Shown piece by piece: positions 1 to 8,252 of a stretch of DNA of 64,000 nt. Each line of letters begins with the position of its first letter. Positions within the stretch are counted from its first letter, which is position 1. The notes beneath the pieces are model-generated. The model did not search any database and was not told the DNA's origin. It saw nothing but the letters and a program-made list of their open reading frames with translations. This DNA comes from JANLIQ01 sp964358205 (GTDB lineage: Bacteria > Patescibacteriota > UBA1384 > 2-12-FULL-50-11), in the NCBI GenBank assembly GCA_964358205.1, contig CAYHNZ010000001.1:1-64000 (forward strand), in the 5' to 3' direction. The translations under genes were made by a program, and so were the position numbers.

Positions 1-2
1 TC

Positions 3-1052
3 GGCGGCTACTTCAACGCTTGGACGGCTAACGACCATACCGCCTACTGGAATACAGTGCCGTCGGCCGCCTGGCAGACTGGGGTGACGGTGCCGTTCGA
101 ACTGGCGTTTCGAGCCCTTTTACGACCCGAGGATTTAGAGCGCGAACGCGGCGTTATAATAGAAGAGATTCGACGGATGAAAGACGACCCGGCCAGTTTC
201 GTTGACGAACTACTCGGACCAATCCTCTTTCCCAACAACCAACTCGGCCAGTCGGTCATTGGTAGCGAAGAGAATATTCAGAAGATGACGATTGAGCAGT
301 TTGAAGATTACCGAGCCAAATACTATCATCCCGGCCAAGCGCTGTTTATTGCCGTTGGAGATATTGGCCAGAAAGACATCAAAGCCGAAGTCCTGAAGCA
401 GACCGAATCGCTGACGCCTCGAGCGATCACTTTACCCAAACCTTTTATTGGTCCCAGCCAAACTAGCTTGAATTTTTACCACAAAGAAACTGACCAAACT
501 CACTTTCAGGTGGCGGTTGTTGATCAGGACCTGGCCTCTCACGGCAAAGATGAGTATACCGGCATCGTCTTGAACGCCGTTTTGGGTCGAGGAATGAGCT
601 CACGATTGTTTCTCAATATCCGAGAAAAGAAGGGGCTAGCTTATTCGATTAGTTCGTCGTTCCAATCGTTTGAAGATACTGGCCTGATTACAGTCTCGGG
701 TGGCGTCAATACCGCCAAAATCGCTCAAACCCTCGAAGCGCTCGACGCCGAGTTCGCCAGCTTGCGCGATGAATTGGTTGGCGACGAGGAATTGGCCAAG
801 GCCAAGGCTCTGATATGCGGTTCGTTTGATTTAAGTTCTGACCGACCGGTCGATCTAGCAATGTGGTACGGCACCGATCGACTACTCGGCGAGGCCGAAG
901 ATTTCGAAACGGCTAAGAAAAATGTTCAGGCCGTCACCGCCGAGCAAATCCGCCTGTTGGCAAAACGGTTACTGGTCAAAGATCGTCAAGTCCTAGCGGT
1001 CATCGGCCCGTACAAAGACGACAGCATCTTCAAAAAATTCCTAGGAAAATAA
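3..1052 (+). CDS. M16 family zinc peptidase, C-terminal part (5' end outside window)
   Basis: An open frame runs from the window edge to the TAA at 1052, so the GTG at 57 is not the start. The first residues include NAWT and TAYWNT, typical of the strand after the zinc site in M16 (pitrilysin/insulinase, mitochondrial processing peptidase-like) enzymes. The segment ERGVIIEEI supplies the third zinc ligand Glu. The HxxEH motif itself lies upstream and cannot be seen. The C-terminal half contains the M16 signature around GRGMSSRLF and REKKGLAYS, which belongs to the second, inactive M16 repeat. About 350 residues are visible; single-chain bacterial M16 proteins have about 410-430, so roughly 60-80 are missing. 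Likely role: degradation or processing of small exported or cytosolic peptides. No downstream operon partner is seen. Confidence 0.9.
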   Translation, partial: GGYFNAWTANDHTAYWNTVPSAAWQTGVTVPFELAFRALLRPEDLERERGVIIEEIRRMKDDPASFVDELLGPILFPNNQLGQSVIGSEENIQKMTIEQFEDYRAKYYHPGQALFIAVGDIGQKDIKAEVLKQTESLTPRAITLPKPFIGPSQTSLNFYHKETDQTHFQVAVVDQDLASHGKDEYTGIVLNAVLGRGMSSRLFLNIREKKGLAYSISSSFQSFEDTGLITVSGGVNTAKIAQTLEALDAEFASLRDELVGDEELAKAKALICGSFDLSSDRPVDLAMWYGTDRLLGEAEDFETAKKNVQAVTAEQIRLLAKRLLVKDRQVLAVIGPYKDDSIFKKFLGK

Positions 1053-1215
1053 GTCCGAAGGCTGAAGTCTCAAGTCTCATTTAAGTCTCAAGTAATAAGT
1101 CTTAAGTATTTTCACTTGCTACTTGATATTTGTCACTTATTTTAGACTTTAGCCTTGCTACTTCAGACTTCTTACATCCTCGCCCCAAGGCGTAGCGCTA
1201 GAAGCGCAAACAAGC
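1053..1215. repeat. Intergenic word-like inverted repeats
   Basis: The gap between the M16 gene and ndk is made of short variants of the words AGGCTGAAGTCT and AAGTCTCAAGT on the left and their reverse complements (AGACTTTAGCCTT, ACTTCAGACTTC) on the right. It could fold into an imperfect hairpin. The same words recur at 1741-1925, 3001-3110 and 32616-32705. No ORF or RNA family is recognised. Confidence 0.7.
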
Positions 1216-1227
1216 TAAAATATGACA
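1216..1227 (+). promoter_or_regulatory. ndk -10 box, leaderless arrangement
   Basis: TAAAAT at 1216-1221 is followed by 6 nt and then ATG at 1228. The upstream ATG at 1222 directly abuts the -10 box, so transcription probably starts at or next to the second ATG. This decides the start chosen for ndk. Confidence 0.55.
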
Positions 1228-1740
1228 ATGTCACACATTGAACAAACTCTCCTTATTATTAAGCCCGATGGCGTTGAACGCGGCGTAATTGGTAAAATTA
1301 TCACCCAGCTGGAGGAACGCGGCCTCAAAATCGTTGGTTTGAAAATGACGACCGCCGACAAACAATTAGCGGAAAAGCATTACGGTGGCTTGGGAGATCG
1401 ATTAAACAAACGCGGTTTAGAAGGCGACAAAATTCAAGCCCAAATGATCGACTTCCTATTGTCCGGGCCCGTCGTGGCGATGGTTATCGAGGGTGTTAAG
1501 GCCGTGGAGTATGTTAAACGCCTAGCTGGAGCAACTTATCCGAACGAATCAGAATTTGGCACCATTCGCGGTATGTTTGCTCATGTTACCCGTCAACACG
1601 CTAACGAGTCCGACCGCGCGGTGCGTAATCTGGTCCACGCCTCCGACCCCGACGAACATCCCGAGCAGGAGATCGCTTTGTGGTTCAAGCCCGAAGAACT
1701 CGTTGATTATCAGACCGTTCATCAGTCCAATACCTGGTAG
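1228..1740 (+). CDS. ndk: Nucleoside diphosphate kinase
   Basis: Transfers the gamma phosphate of ATP to NDPs through a phosphohistidine. The N-terminus TLLIIKPDGVERG is the conserved NDK start with the KPD lysine. YPNESEFGTIRG corresponds to the substrate-binding loop, and NLVHASDP carries the catalytic His of the N-[LIV]-[IV]-H-x-S-D motif. At 170 residues it is longer than the usual 140-155. The extra length lies around the region after KHYGG and before the active-site loop (ARQHANESD-like stretch), as in several archaeal and Patescibacteria NDKs. I prefer ATG 1228 over 1222 because of the -10 box position. It is a single-gene unit bounded by repeats. For a host with few de novo nucleotide genes, NDK is an expected salvage enzyme. 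Confidence 0.95.
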   Translation: MSHIEQTLLIIKPDGVERGVIGKIITQLEERGLKIVGLKMTTADKQLAEKHYGGLGDRLNKRGLEGDKIQAQMIDFLLSGPVVAMVIEGVKAVEYVKRLAGATYPNESEFGTIRGMFAHVTRQHANESDRAVRNLVHASDPDEHPEQEIALWFKPEELVDYQTVHQSNTW

Positions 1741-1929
1741 ATGGTGGCTAGCTCAAAGCTTAAAACTCAAAGCGCAAAACTGTAGCTCAAAACCGCCTAA
1801 CCGTTTCTTTAGTTTTGAGTTAAAGGTTTCAGTTTTGACTTTTGACTTATGAGTTTTTAGTTATCCCATACTTGAGCCTTAGTTTAGACTTTAGCCTTTA
1901 GACTTAAAGACTTATCTTGGCCATTGGGG
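1741..1929. repeat. Intergenic word-like repeats before the WecA-like gene
   Basis: The stretch is built from words such as CTCAAAGCTTAAAACTCAAAG, their partial reverse complements (GTTTTGAGTTAAAGG) and the AGACTTTAGCCTTTAGACTT family shared with the neighbouring gaps. No coding potential is seen: an ORF overlapping its left part is a shadow of ndk. Confidence 0.65.
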
Positions 1930-1941
1930 TAAAATTTACCT
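1930..1941 (+). promoter_or_regulatory. -10 box of the WecA-like gene, leaderless arrangement
   Basis: TAAAAT at 1930-1935 is followed by exactly 6 nt and then the ATG at 1942. There is no Shine-Dalgarno sequence between them. Confidence 0.55.
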
Positions 1942-3015
1942 ATGTCTAACTACTGGCTTGGGGCCGTAATCGCCTTAATATTCTCGGTAATTATCAACGG
2001 CTGGTTGATTAAACTTTGTCATAAAAAAGGTTGGTTTGTACCAGCGGTTAGACCACGAGATGAACACTCCCAGCCAACGCCTAGAGTCGGCGGGGTCGGT
2101 GTCGTTATGGCATTTGTGATGACGGTGGTTTTATTTCTGATTTTTTCCAGAGACAGTCTTAGCTTTGGTAACGCAACCGTTTTTGGAATTGACCGTAACT
2201 TAGTTGGGTTTCTGATAGCCATTATCTGGTTGAGTACGATTAACGTCCTTGACGACTACCGGGGGCTTTCTTGGCAATCAAAGTTACTTAGCCAGGTTAT
2301 TGCGGCAGTTATCATTACCAGTTTCGGCATTTTAATTCCAACCCTATCTAACCCCTTTGGTCAGCAAATTATCATCGGTAGCTACTCCTCAATTCTAGTT
2401 ATCATTTGGCTAGTAGTTATTAGCAACGTTATTAACTGGCTCGATAGTATTGACGGGGTGGCCGGAGGAGTTAGTGCCATAACCTTAATTATTTTATTTC
2501 TCTTGTCGGTGAATATTGCCGTTAACCAGCCCTCCAACGCCATGTTGGCGATTATTGGTTTTGGCGCGACGATTGGCTTTCTGCTCTACAATTTACGAGG
2601 CAAAGTATTTTTGGGCGATACCGGCTCGATGTTCCTCGGGTTTCTTATTGGAGTCTTGGCGATTATTTCTGGTGGAAAAGTGGCGACGGTTTTCCTGGTT
2701 TTGGCGATTCCGTTTTTGGACGCATTGGTCGTCTTTATTAGCCGAATCATTCATCACCAGTCCCCATTTCTAGCCGACCGTCGTCATCTGACCCATCGCC
2801 TACTCGACCGTGGTTTTAGCAAGCGAACAATACTGCTACTGTTTTATGCCATTAGCCTTACTTTCGGACTTATCGCCCTTAATACCCAAACAACCGGTAA
2901 ATTTTGGGCCATTCTGGCGGCATTGGTGGTGATGACCTTCTTTGTCTTGCTCTACTCCATCGGCGGCAGAGTCGCCGCCAAGGATAAGCGACAAAGCTCT
3001 AAGGCTGAAGGCTAA
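1942..3015 (+). CDS. Polyprenyl-phosphate N-acetylhexosamine-1-phosphate transferase (WecA/MraY superfamily, GT4)
   Basis: A polytopic membrane enzyme of 357 residues with about 10-11 hydrophobic segments. Superfamily motifs appear in order: an Asp-rich loop LDDYRGLSWQSK, the NWLDSIDGVAGG loop, FLGDTGSMFLGF, and the HIHHH-like loop DRRHLTHRLL near residue 280. These are the cytoplasmic Mg2+ and nucleotide-sugar contacts of MraY, WecA and TagO. The RRHLTHRL loop and lack of MurNAc-pentapeptide-specific sequence favour WecA/TagO over MraY. Expected reaction: UDP-HexNAc plus undecaprenyl phosphate giving undecaprenyl-PP-HexNAc, the first step of surface glycan synthesis. The last codons (KAEG) and stop fall in the repeat at 3001-3027, so the C-terminus may have been altered by it. 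Confidence 0.85.
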   Translation: MSNYWLGAVIALIFSVIINGWLIKLCHKKGWFVPAVRPRDEHSQPTPRVGGVGVVMAFVMTVVLFLIFSRDSLSFGNATVFGIDRNLVGFLIAIIWLSTINVLDDYRGLSWQSKLLSQVIAAVIITSFGILIPTLSNPFGQQIIIGSYSSILVIIWLVVISNVINWLDSIDGVAGGVSAITLIILFLLSVNIAVNQPSNAMLAIIGFGATIGFLLYNLRGKVFLGDTGSMFLGFLIGVLAIISGGKVATVFLVLAIPFLDALVVFISRIIHHQSPFLADRRHLTHRLLDRGFSKRTILLLFYAISLTFGLIALNTQTTGKFWAILAALVVMTFFVLLYSIGGRVAAKDKRQSSKAEG

Positions 3016-3092
3016 AGTCTGAACTAAATAACAAGTTGCAAGTTACAAGTACTTGACACTTAATACTTAAGCCTTAGTTCAGACTTCAGCCT
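3009..3092. repeat. 19-bp inverted repeat, possible hairpin terminator
   Basis: AGGCTAAAGTCTGAACTAA at 3009-3027 pairs with TTAGTTCAGACTTCAGCCT at 3074-3092 with one mismatch. A smaller CAAGTTGCAAGTTACAAG word region lies in between. It starts inside the WecA-like stop codon region. It lacks a T-tract, so intrinsic termination is uncertain. Confidence 0.7.
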
Positions 3093-3160
3093 TGTAACTT
3101 TAGCCTTTGCTTGTCCTTTGCCCGTTGCAGTAAGGCGCCCCATAAACTAACCTAGAGGTA

Positions 3161-3679
3161 ATGCAAGACAATTATTCTTTTCGTGGTCAGCGTTCTGACG
3201 AAACGGTGGCGTTAGTGACCAAGCAACATGTTTGGCTCTTAATGCCGATTGCGGCGGTTTGGTTAGTGATCGCTTTAGTTGTCGGTGTGGCCTTACTCGG
3301 ATTTGGCGCCTCAAAAATAACTTCAATCGTCATCGGCCTGACCGTAGTCATTGGTGCTCTCTATAGCTTTTACTTTTGGTTTATGTGGAACGGCTGTGAT
3401 TACATTGTCACCAATCAACGAGTGATAAAAATTGATCAGGTTGGTTTGTTTAACCGGATGATTTCCGAGGCCGAAATTCATCGAATCCAAGAAATATCAA
3501 CCGAGATTAAGGGGCCGATCAGAACCCTGCTTAATTTTGGCACCGTGCGGATTAAAACCGCTTCTGACGATTCAAAATTAGATCTTGAAGATGTCACTGA
3601 CCCCTACGATGTCCAGCAAGCCATCGTCCAAATCCAGAAACAAGCTTTAGAGCCATCTCGAGCCCCAAGGCAGGTTTAG
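3161..3679 (+). CDS. Membrane protein with bacterial PH domain (YdbS/bPH2-like)
   Basis: 172 residues. Two adjacent hydrophobic helices (about residues 24-46 and 52-72) are followed by a cytoplasmic beta-rich domain. The stretch NGCDYIVTNQRVIKID is the hallmark of the bacterial pleckstrin-homology-like (bPH2, DUF304/YdbS) fold, with TVRIKTASDD forming a later strand. Function in the family is poorly defined and often linked to membrane stress. GAGGTA lies just upstream of ATG 3161 and may act as a weak ribosome-binding site. The gene is convergent with dnaE; the two stops are only 2 nt apart. Confidence 0.75.
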   Translation: MQDNYSFRGQRSDETVALVTKQHVWLLMPIAAVWLVIALVVGVALLGFGASKITSIVIGLTVVIGALYSFYFWFMWNGCDYIVTNQRVIKIDQVGLFNRMISEAEIHRIQEISTEIKGPIRTLLNFGTVRIKTASDDSKLDLEDVTDPYDVQQAIVQIQKQALEPSRAPRQV

Positions 3680-3681
3680 GG

Positions 3682-6600
3682 CTAGTTACTGCCGAGAACC
3701 TGATTTAGCTGCTCGGTCAGTTCTGGGGAGGGTTTTACCAAGAGTTTGGTCGGGAATACTTTTAACTTCTCGCCCTGCATCATTCGCAGTTCTACCGGCA
3801 GGGGGCCGGGGTGGGCTTCCAGAATATTCTTTAGTTCGGCGATCGTTTCTTTAGTAGCCGATTTAGGGAGATGGACAACGAAGGTTGTAGGTACTAGGGA
3901 CTGGGTACTAGGTACTAGCTTTTGATTGACATTGAAATCACCATTTTTTCTAGCTAGTGGCCAGTTGCCAGTTGCTAGTTGCTTCTTCGGTAAATTCACC
4001 GGATTGAGGCCATTCAAGGCCCAGGCCCGGTCAACCAAAACTTTGACGGAATTATCTTTGTCGGAAATCTTACCTTCGATCAAAACTAGCGTATCCGGCT
4101 GCCAAAGATGAGTTAATTCCTGGAAATGCGACGGAAAAACGACCAATTCTAGCGTACCGGTCAGATCTTCAAGCTCAATAAAGCCCATCGTCTGGCCATT
4201 TTTAGTGGTGATTTTTTTTAGTGTATGGATGATGCCGCCGACCCGAACCACTTGGCCGGCTTGGCTGATGTCCAGCTCGGCGATCGGAGTGGCCAGCTCG
4301 GCCAGCAGGGCCGAAAATTGTTTGAGCGGGTGGTCAGACAAATAAAGTCCGAGCAGTTCTTTCTCCCAAATTAGATAAGCGGCCTTATCGGCGGTCACTT
4401 GCGGTAGCGCCAGTGTCGGGGCGGCACCGTTCTTGGCTCCTTCACCAAAAATCGACAGCTGGCTGGCGTCAGTCTTGCCGCTAGCGCTGACAAACTTGGT
4501 TATCAACTCTAGTCCAGCGTTCAAACGAGCCCGCTCTTCAAACCGATCGAGCGCCCCAGCTTTGATCATATTCTCCAACACTTTTTTATTGAGATGGGGG
4601 CTATTGCGAACCAAAAAATCGTTCAAATCGGCAAACGAGCCGTTCTTTTTTCGTTCAGTGACGATCGCTTGAGCGGGGATAGTGCCGACATTTTTTATTG
4701 CTCCTAAGCCAAAACGCAGGGCTTTTTTCTCTCGGACAACAGCAAAGTCGGTAAACGATTCGTTGACATCCGGCGGTAAAACCGTCAGCCCCAGTCGCTC
4801 GCATTCGCTAATCTCAATCGATAATCGATCGGTATCGCCGAGGTCACTCGTCATCACCGCCGCCATAAAGCAGTCAGGGTAGTGGGCTTTGAGGTAGGCG
4901 GTTTGGAAGGCGATTAGAGCGTAGCAAGTGGCGTGACTTTTGTTGAAAGCATAAGCAGCAAAATCCTCCAAGGAACGGAAAATGTCGGTCGCCTGGTCTT
5001 TGGTGACGCCATTTTTAACCGCCCCGTCGATAAACTTGGTTTTCATCTCTTTCATCAACTTGGGGATTTTCTTACCCATCGCTTTACGGAGGGTGTCGGC
5101 TTCGGCGCCGGTAAAGCCACACATATCTTTAGACAAACGCATCACTTGTTCCTGGTAAACAGGAATACCGTAAGTATCGCGAAGGGCGCTTTCGGCCAAC
5201 GGATGGAGGTACTTAACCTCCTCTAAACCGTTTTTACGGTCGATAAAACTTTGGATCCACTGCATCGGCCCTGGTCGGTAGAGCGAGACCATAGCCGTAA
5301 TATCTTCAAATTTGGTTGGGCGCAATTCTTTGATATAGCGCCGCATCCCGCTACTTTCGAGCTGAAAGATCGATGTCGTCTCGCCACGGGCGAGCAGCTC
5401 AAAGGTTTTCTTATCATCAAGCGGCAGGTTTTCGATATCGATCTTGTCCCCGTAAACGGCTTCAATGATTTCGGTCGCCCGGTGCATCGTCGTCAGGTTG
5501 GAAAGTCCCAGCAAGTCCATTTTAAGCAAACCGATTTTTTCAATCGGCAACATCGAGTATTGAGTGACTTGATGGACGTCACCGCCCTGTGACGGCTGGA
5601 CGGCGACATAGTTTTCCAACGGCTCTTTGGAGATAACGATGGCGCAGGCGTGTTGAGAGGCATGCCTAATCGTCCCTTCAAGGTGGGTGGCGGCGTCAAT
5701 CAACTGCTTGTTTTCTGGGTCAGCGTCGTAGGCCGCTTTCAATTCTGGAGCTTGAGCGACCATTTGGGCCAGCGGGGTGTGACGGCCTTGAACGGGAGGC
5801 GGAACCAGCTTGGCCAAGGCATCGACCTTGCCGTAGGGGATGCCTAGCACCCGGCCGACATCGCGAATAGCCGCTCGCGCCATAATTGTCCCAAAAGTAA
5901 TAATACCAGCGACATGATTAGCGCCGTATTTTTCTTTCAAGTAATCAATCACTTCACCGCGGCGGGTATCCTCAAAGTCCATATCAATATCCGGCATCGA
6001 GATTCGATTTAAGTCTAGAAAGCGCTCAAAGAGCAGACCGTACTTGAGCGGATCGACATTTGTAATGCCGGTGACAAAAGCAATAATCGAGCCAGCGGCC
6101 GAGCCACGGCCCGGGCCGACATAAATACCTTTGGAGCGGGCAAATTTAATCATATCGGCGACAATCAGGAAATAACCTGGGAAACCGGTTTTCATGACTG
6201 TTTCCAGTTCGTAATCTAGTCGAGCCCGAATTTCGAGGGTAATTTCGCCGTAGCGTTGGTGTAAACCTTTCTCACACCAAGAGCGCAAATAAGATTCCTC
6301 TGTTTCGCCCTTCGGTAGCTGGAAATGGGGCAGAAGACTTTGGCCGAGCGGAATCTCTAAATTGACCATGTCGGCAATTTTTAGGGTATTAGACAGCGCT
6401 TCCGGCACATCACTAAAGGCCTCGGCCAATTCCTGGGGAGTTTTGAGCGAGAAATCACCGCCGTAGACCATCCGATCGGTATCGCTGACTAATTTGCCAG
6501 TTTGAATGCAAATCAATTGGTCGTGGGCGACGGAGTCGTTGGAGTTAACATAGTGAACATCGTTGGTGGCAATCAGCGGTAGGCCAGTTTTGACGGCCAA

Positions 6601-7215
6601 ATCTTTGAGATGAGTGTTCAGAACTTGCTGTTCGGGAATCGACGGGTGATGCTGGAGTTCGAGATAGTAATTATCTTTACCAAAAATCTCGCTGTACTCG
6701 CCGACGGTTTCGTTCAAGCCCTTGAAATCTTTGTTTTCGATCAGACGAGAAGTTTCGCTGGCCAGGCAGGCGGTGGTGGCAATCAGTCCTTCGTGATGGC
6801 GGGAGAGTAAATCGCGATCGATTCGAGGTTTGTAGTAGTAGCCATCTAGGTGGGCGGCGGAAGTGAGCTTGATCAAGTTTTGGTAGCCCTGAAAATTTTT
6901 AGCCAGGAGTAAAAGGTGATAGGGCTTGATGTCCTCGCCAGCGGTTTTGTCAGACATTTTGCGCCTGGCCACATAGGCCTCTACGCCGATAATCGGCTTG
7001 ATGTCTTGTTTCTGACACTCCAGATAAAACTCGATCGCCCCGTACATCACACCGTGATCGGTAATGGCCAGTGCCGGCATCTCCAGCTCCTTGGCGCGAC
7101 CAACTAATTCCGGCACCTTCCCCAACCCATCAAGCAATGAGTAATGCGAGTGAACATGAAGATGGACAAAATTAGGTTTATCCGTCGTAGCTTTAGCGAA
7201 GTCGGGCTTACTCAT
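3682..7215 (-). CDS. dnaE: DNA polymerase III alpha subunit (replicative polymerase)
   Basis: Replicative C-family polymerase. The N-terminal PHP domain starts with HLHVHSHYSLLDG. The polymerase core carries the catalytic Asp motif MPDIDMDFED (about residue 405) and GPGRGSAAGS. KKIPKLM and AYAFNKSHA belong to the fingers and PHP-contact regions. The OB fold is at GGIIHTLKKIT (about residue 988). I use ATG 7215. An in-frame TTG at 7263 would add 16 residues encoded by a palindrome-containing leader. Even the 7215 start reads through FAKATTDKP, which resembles translated repeat sequence, before the conserved PHP domain. Between OB fold and C-terminus an in-frame insert (about 3880-3995) encodes non-conserved residues NWPLARKNG and LVPSTQSLVP, a translated word repeat. 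Confidence 0.97.
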   Translation of the reverse strand: MSKPDFAKATTDKPNFVHLHVHSHYSLLDGLGKVPELVGRAKELEMPALAITDHGVMYGAIEFYLECQKQDIKPIIGVEAYVARRKMSDKTAGEDIKPYHLLLLAKNFQGYQNLIKLTSAAHLDGYYYKPRIDRDLLSRHHEGLIATTACLASETSRLIENKDFKGLNETVGEYSEIFGKDNYYLELQHHPSIPEQQVLNTHLKDLAVKTGLPLIATNDVHYVNSNDSVAHDQLICIQTGKLVSDTDRMVYGGDFSLKTPQELAEAFSDVPEALSNTLKIADMVNLEIPLGQSLLPHFQLPKGETEESYLRSWCEKGLHQRYGEITLEIRARLDYELETVMKTGFPGYFLIVADMIKFARSKGIYVGPGRGSAAGSIIAFVTGITNVDPLKYGLLFERFLDLNRISMPDIDMDFEDTRRGEVIDYLKEKYGANHVAGIITFGTIMARAAIRDVGRVLGIPYGKVDALAKLVPPPVQGRHTPLAQMVAQAPELKAAYDADPENKQLIDAATHLEGTIRHASQHACAIVISKEPLENYVAVQPSQGGDVHQVTQYSMLPIEKIGLLKMDLLGLSNLTTMHRATEIIEAVYGDKIDIENLPLDDKKTFELLARGETTSIFQLESSGMRRYIKELRPTKFEDITAMVSLYRPGPMQWIQSFIDRKNGLEEVKYLHPLAESALRDTYGIPVYQEQVMRLSKDMCGFTGAEADTLRKAMGKKIPKLMKEMKTKFIDGAVKNGVTKDQATDIFRSLEDFAAYAFNKSHATCYALIAFQTAYLKAHYPDCFMAAVMTSDLGDTDRLSIEISECERLGLTVLPPDVNESFTDFAVVREKKALRFGLGAIKNVGTIPAQAIVTERKKNGSFADLNDFLVRNSPHLNKKVLENMIKAGALDRFEERARLNAGLELITKFVSASGKTDASQLSIFGEGAKNGAAPTLALPQVTADKAAYLIWEKELLGLYLSDHPLKQFSALLAELATPIAELDISQAGQVVRVGGIIHTLKKITTKNGQTMGFIELEDLTGTLELVVFPSHFQELTHLWQPDTLVLIEGKISDKDNSVKVLVDRAWALNGLNPVNLPKKQLATGNWPLARKNGDFNVNQKLVPSTQSLVPTTFVVHLPKSATKETIAELKNILEAHPGPLPVELRMMQGEKLKVFPTKLLVKPSPELTEQLNQVLGSN
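3880..3995 (-). repeat. In-frame word-repeat insertion in the dnaE C-terminal region
   Basis: On the plus strand this segment contains GGTACTAGGGACTGGGTACT and AGTGGCCAGTTGCCAGTTGC, short overlapping near-repeats like those in the rplS tail. It keeps the dnaE frame open and lies after the OB fold, where an insertion is least harmful. Confidence 0.6.
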
Positions 7216-7289
7216 CGGCTTTCTTGTTGTAACAACAAGAGGGGTTTTTAGCAAAAAGCTCAATATCTTCAGAGCATCTTAACGTTCAA

Positions 7290-7318
7290 TTGACGCTTCC
7301 CAAGAAATTCGATATAAT
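7290..7318 (+). promoter_or_regulatory. Strong sigma-70-type promoter of rpmA-rplS-yraN
   Basis: TTGACG at 7290-7295 and TATAAT at 7313-7318 are separated by 17 bp, the best -35/-10 match in this part of the window. The ATG of rpmA follows 11 nt after the -10 box, so the leader is at most a few nucleotides. The region is divergent with dnaE, whose own -10 candidate (TAAGAT, minus strand) is near 7277-7282. Confidence 0.8.
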
Positions 7319-7329
7319 TTTCTCTACAA

Positions 7330-7602
7330 ATGGCGCATACAAAGGCGAAAGGTTCTAGTAAGAATAACCGAGACTCGCAGTCGAAACGACTGGGGGTAAA
7401 GATTTATGGTGGGGAGGTGGTCAAAAAAGGCATGATCATCCTTCGTCAGCGTGGCAGTAAATATTTTATGGGCGAAGGTGTCCAGAACGGTAACGACGAT
7501 ACGATTTTTGCCGTTGCCGACGGCGAGGTTAAATTTACCGAGAAAAAAGTCGTTAATTTTGCTGGTAATCGGTCGCTTAAAACTTTTGTATCAGTAAAAT
7601 GA
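7330..7602 (+). CDS. rpmA: 50S ribosomal protein bL27
   Basis: 90 residues beginning MAHTKAKGSSKN followed by RDSQSKRLGVKIYGGE, the canonical bL27 N-terminus that reaches the peptidyl transferase centre. There is no cleavable N-terminal extension of the Firmicutes type. The C-terminal half (TIFAVADGEVKF) fits the family's beta barrel. The usual partner rplU (bL21) is not next to it; instead the stop overlaps the start of rplS (ATGA). It is the first gene of a three-gene ribosome-linked operon behind a near-consensus promoter. Confidence 0.97.
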   Translation: MAHTKAKGSSKNNRDSQSKRLGVKIYGGEVVKKGMIILRQRGSKYFMGEGVQNGNDDTIFAVADGEVKFTEKKVVNFAGNRSLKTFVSVK

Positions 7603-8252
7603 GCTTGAACGTTATCGACAAATTTCAGGTCACTCAAATGAAAGCCAAGGTCGCCGATGTTCGACCGGGCGAAACGGTTAAGGTTCACTACAAAATTCGC
7701 GAAGGCGGTAAAGAGCGTATTCAGATTTTTGAAGGTCTGGTAATCGGGACGAAAGCCACCAAATCTTACCAAGGCTCTTTTACTGTTCGCAAAGTCGTTG
7801 ACAGTATCGGTGTCGAGCGAACATTTCCGTTTCATTCGCCGTGGGTCACTAAAGTTGAGCGAGTTAAATCCGGTAAAGTTCGCCGAGCCAAACTCAATTT
7901 TGTTCGCGAATACGCCATGTCCCGCCGTTTCAAGCTCAAAGACACGGGCTTGGCCGGGACAACCTGGGAGGAACTAGAAAAACAGGAACTAGGAGCTAGG
8001 GACTCGGGACTAGATGGAAAACCAGTACCTAGTTCCCAGTCCCCAGTCCCAGTCAATGCCCAGTCCCCAGTACCAGCCGAAGCCGAGTCCCCAGTCCCAG
8101 CTACCGCCGAACTTGTCAAAGCGGACGAAGCCACGGACAATGGCTCTGATGTCATTTCAGGGCAAGCTATTAGGGGCGAAAGCGGAGAACTGGGCGACGC
8201 AGTATCTGAAGGAAAAGAAATTCCGGATTCTGAAACGAAACTTCCGAACTAA
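7599..8252 (+). CDS. rplS: 50S ribosomal protein bL19 with repeat-derived C-terminal tail
   Basis: Residues 1 to about 118 are a normal bL19: PGETVKVHYKIREGGKERIQ, FEGLVIG, and FPFHSPWVTKVERVKSG are family signatures. The family is normally 110-125 residues. Here about 95 extra residues follow, starting near 7980. The tail encodes repeated SPVP units (QSPVPVNAQ, AESPVPATAE) and then a low-complexity acidic stretch that overlaps the first 100 nt of yraN in another frame. The tail DNA is made of AGTCCCCAGTCCCAGT words and their complements, so it looks like a mobile or expanding repeat that removed the original stop. The start overlaps rpmA by 4 nt (ATGA). Confidence 0.93.
   Translation: MSLNVIDKFQVTQMKAKVADVRPGETVKVHYKIREGGKERIQIFEGLVIGTKATKSYQGSFTVRKVVDSIGVERTFPFHSPWVTKVERVKSGKVRRAKLNFVREYAMSRRFKLKDTGLAGTTWEELEKQELGARDSGLDGKPVPSSQSPVPVNAQSPVPAEAESPVPATAELVKADEATDNGSDVISGQAIRGESGELGDAVSEGKEIPDSETKLPN
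7985..8105 (+). repeat. CCCCAGTCCCAGT word repeat within rplS
   Basis: The segment begins with GAACTAGGAGCTAGGGACTC and continues with reverse-complementary words CAGTACCTAGTTCCCAGTCC and repeated CCAGTCCCAGT. The two halves can pair as an imperfect hairpin. It encodes the SPVP repeats of the bL19 tail. Confidence 0.7.

Noticed and set aside
1053..1215. CRISPR-like array in the intergenic repeats
   Set aside because: Units are irregular, have complements interleaved, and no constant spacers or cas genes occur.
8014..8148. Early start of yraN and SP-rich N-terminus
   Set aside because: It lies in the repeat inside rplS; the conserved domain begins at 8149.
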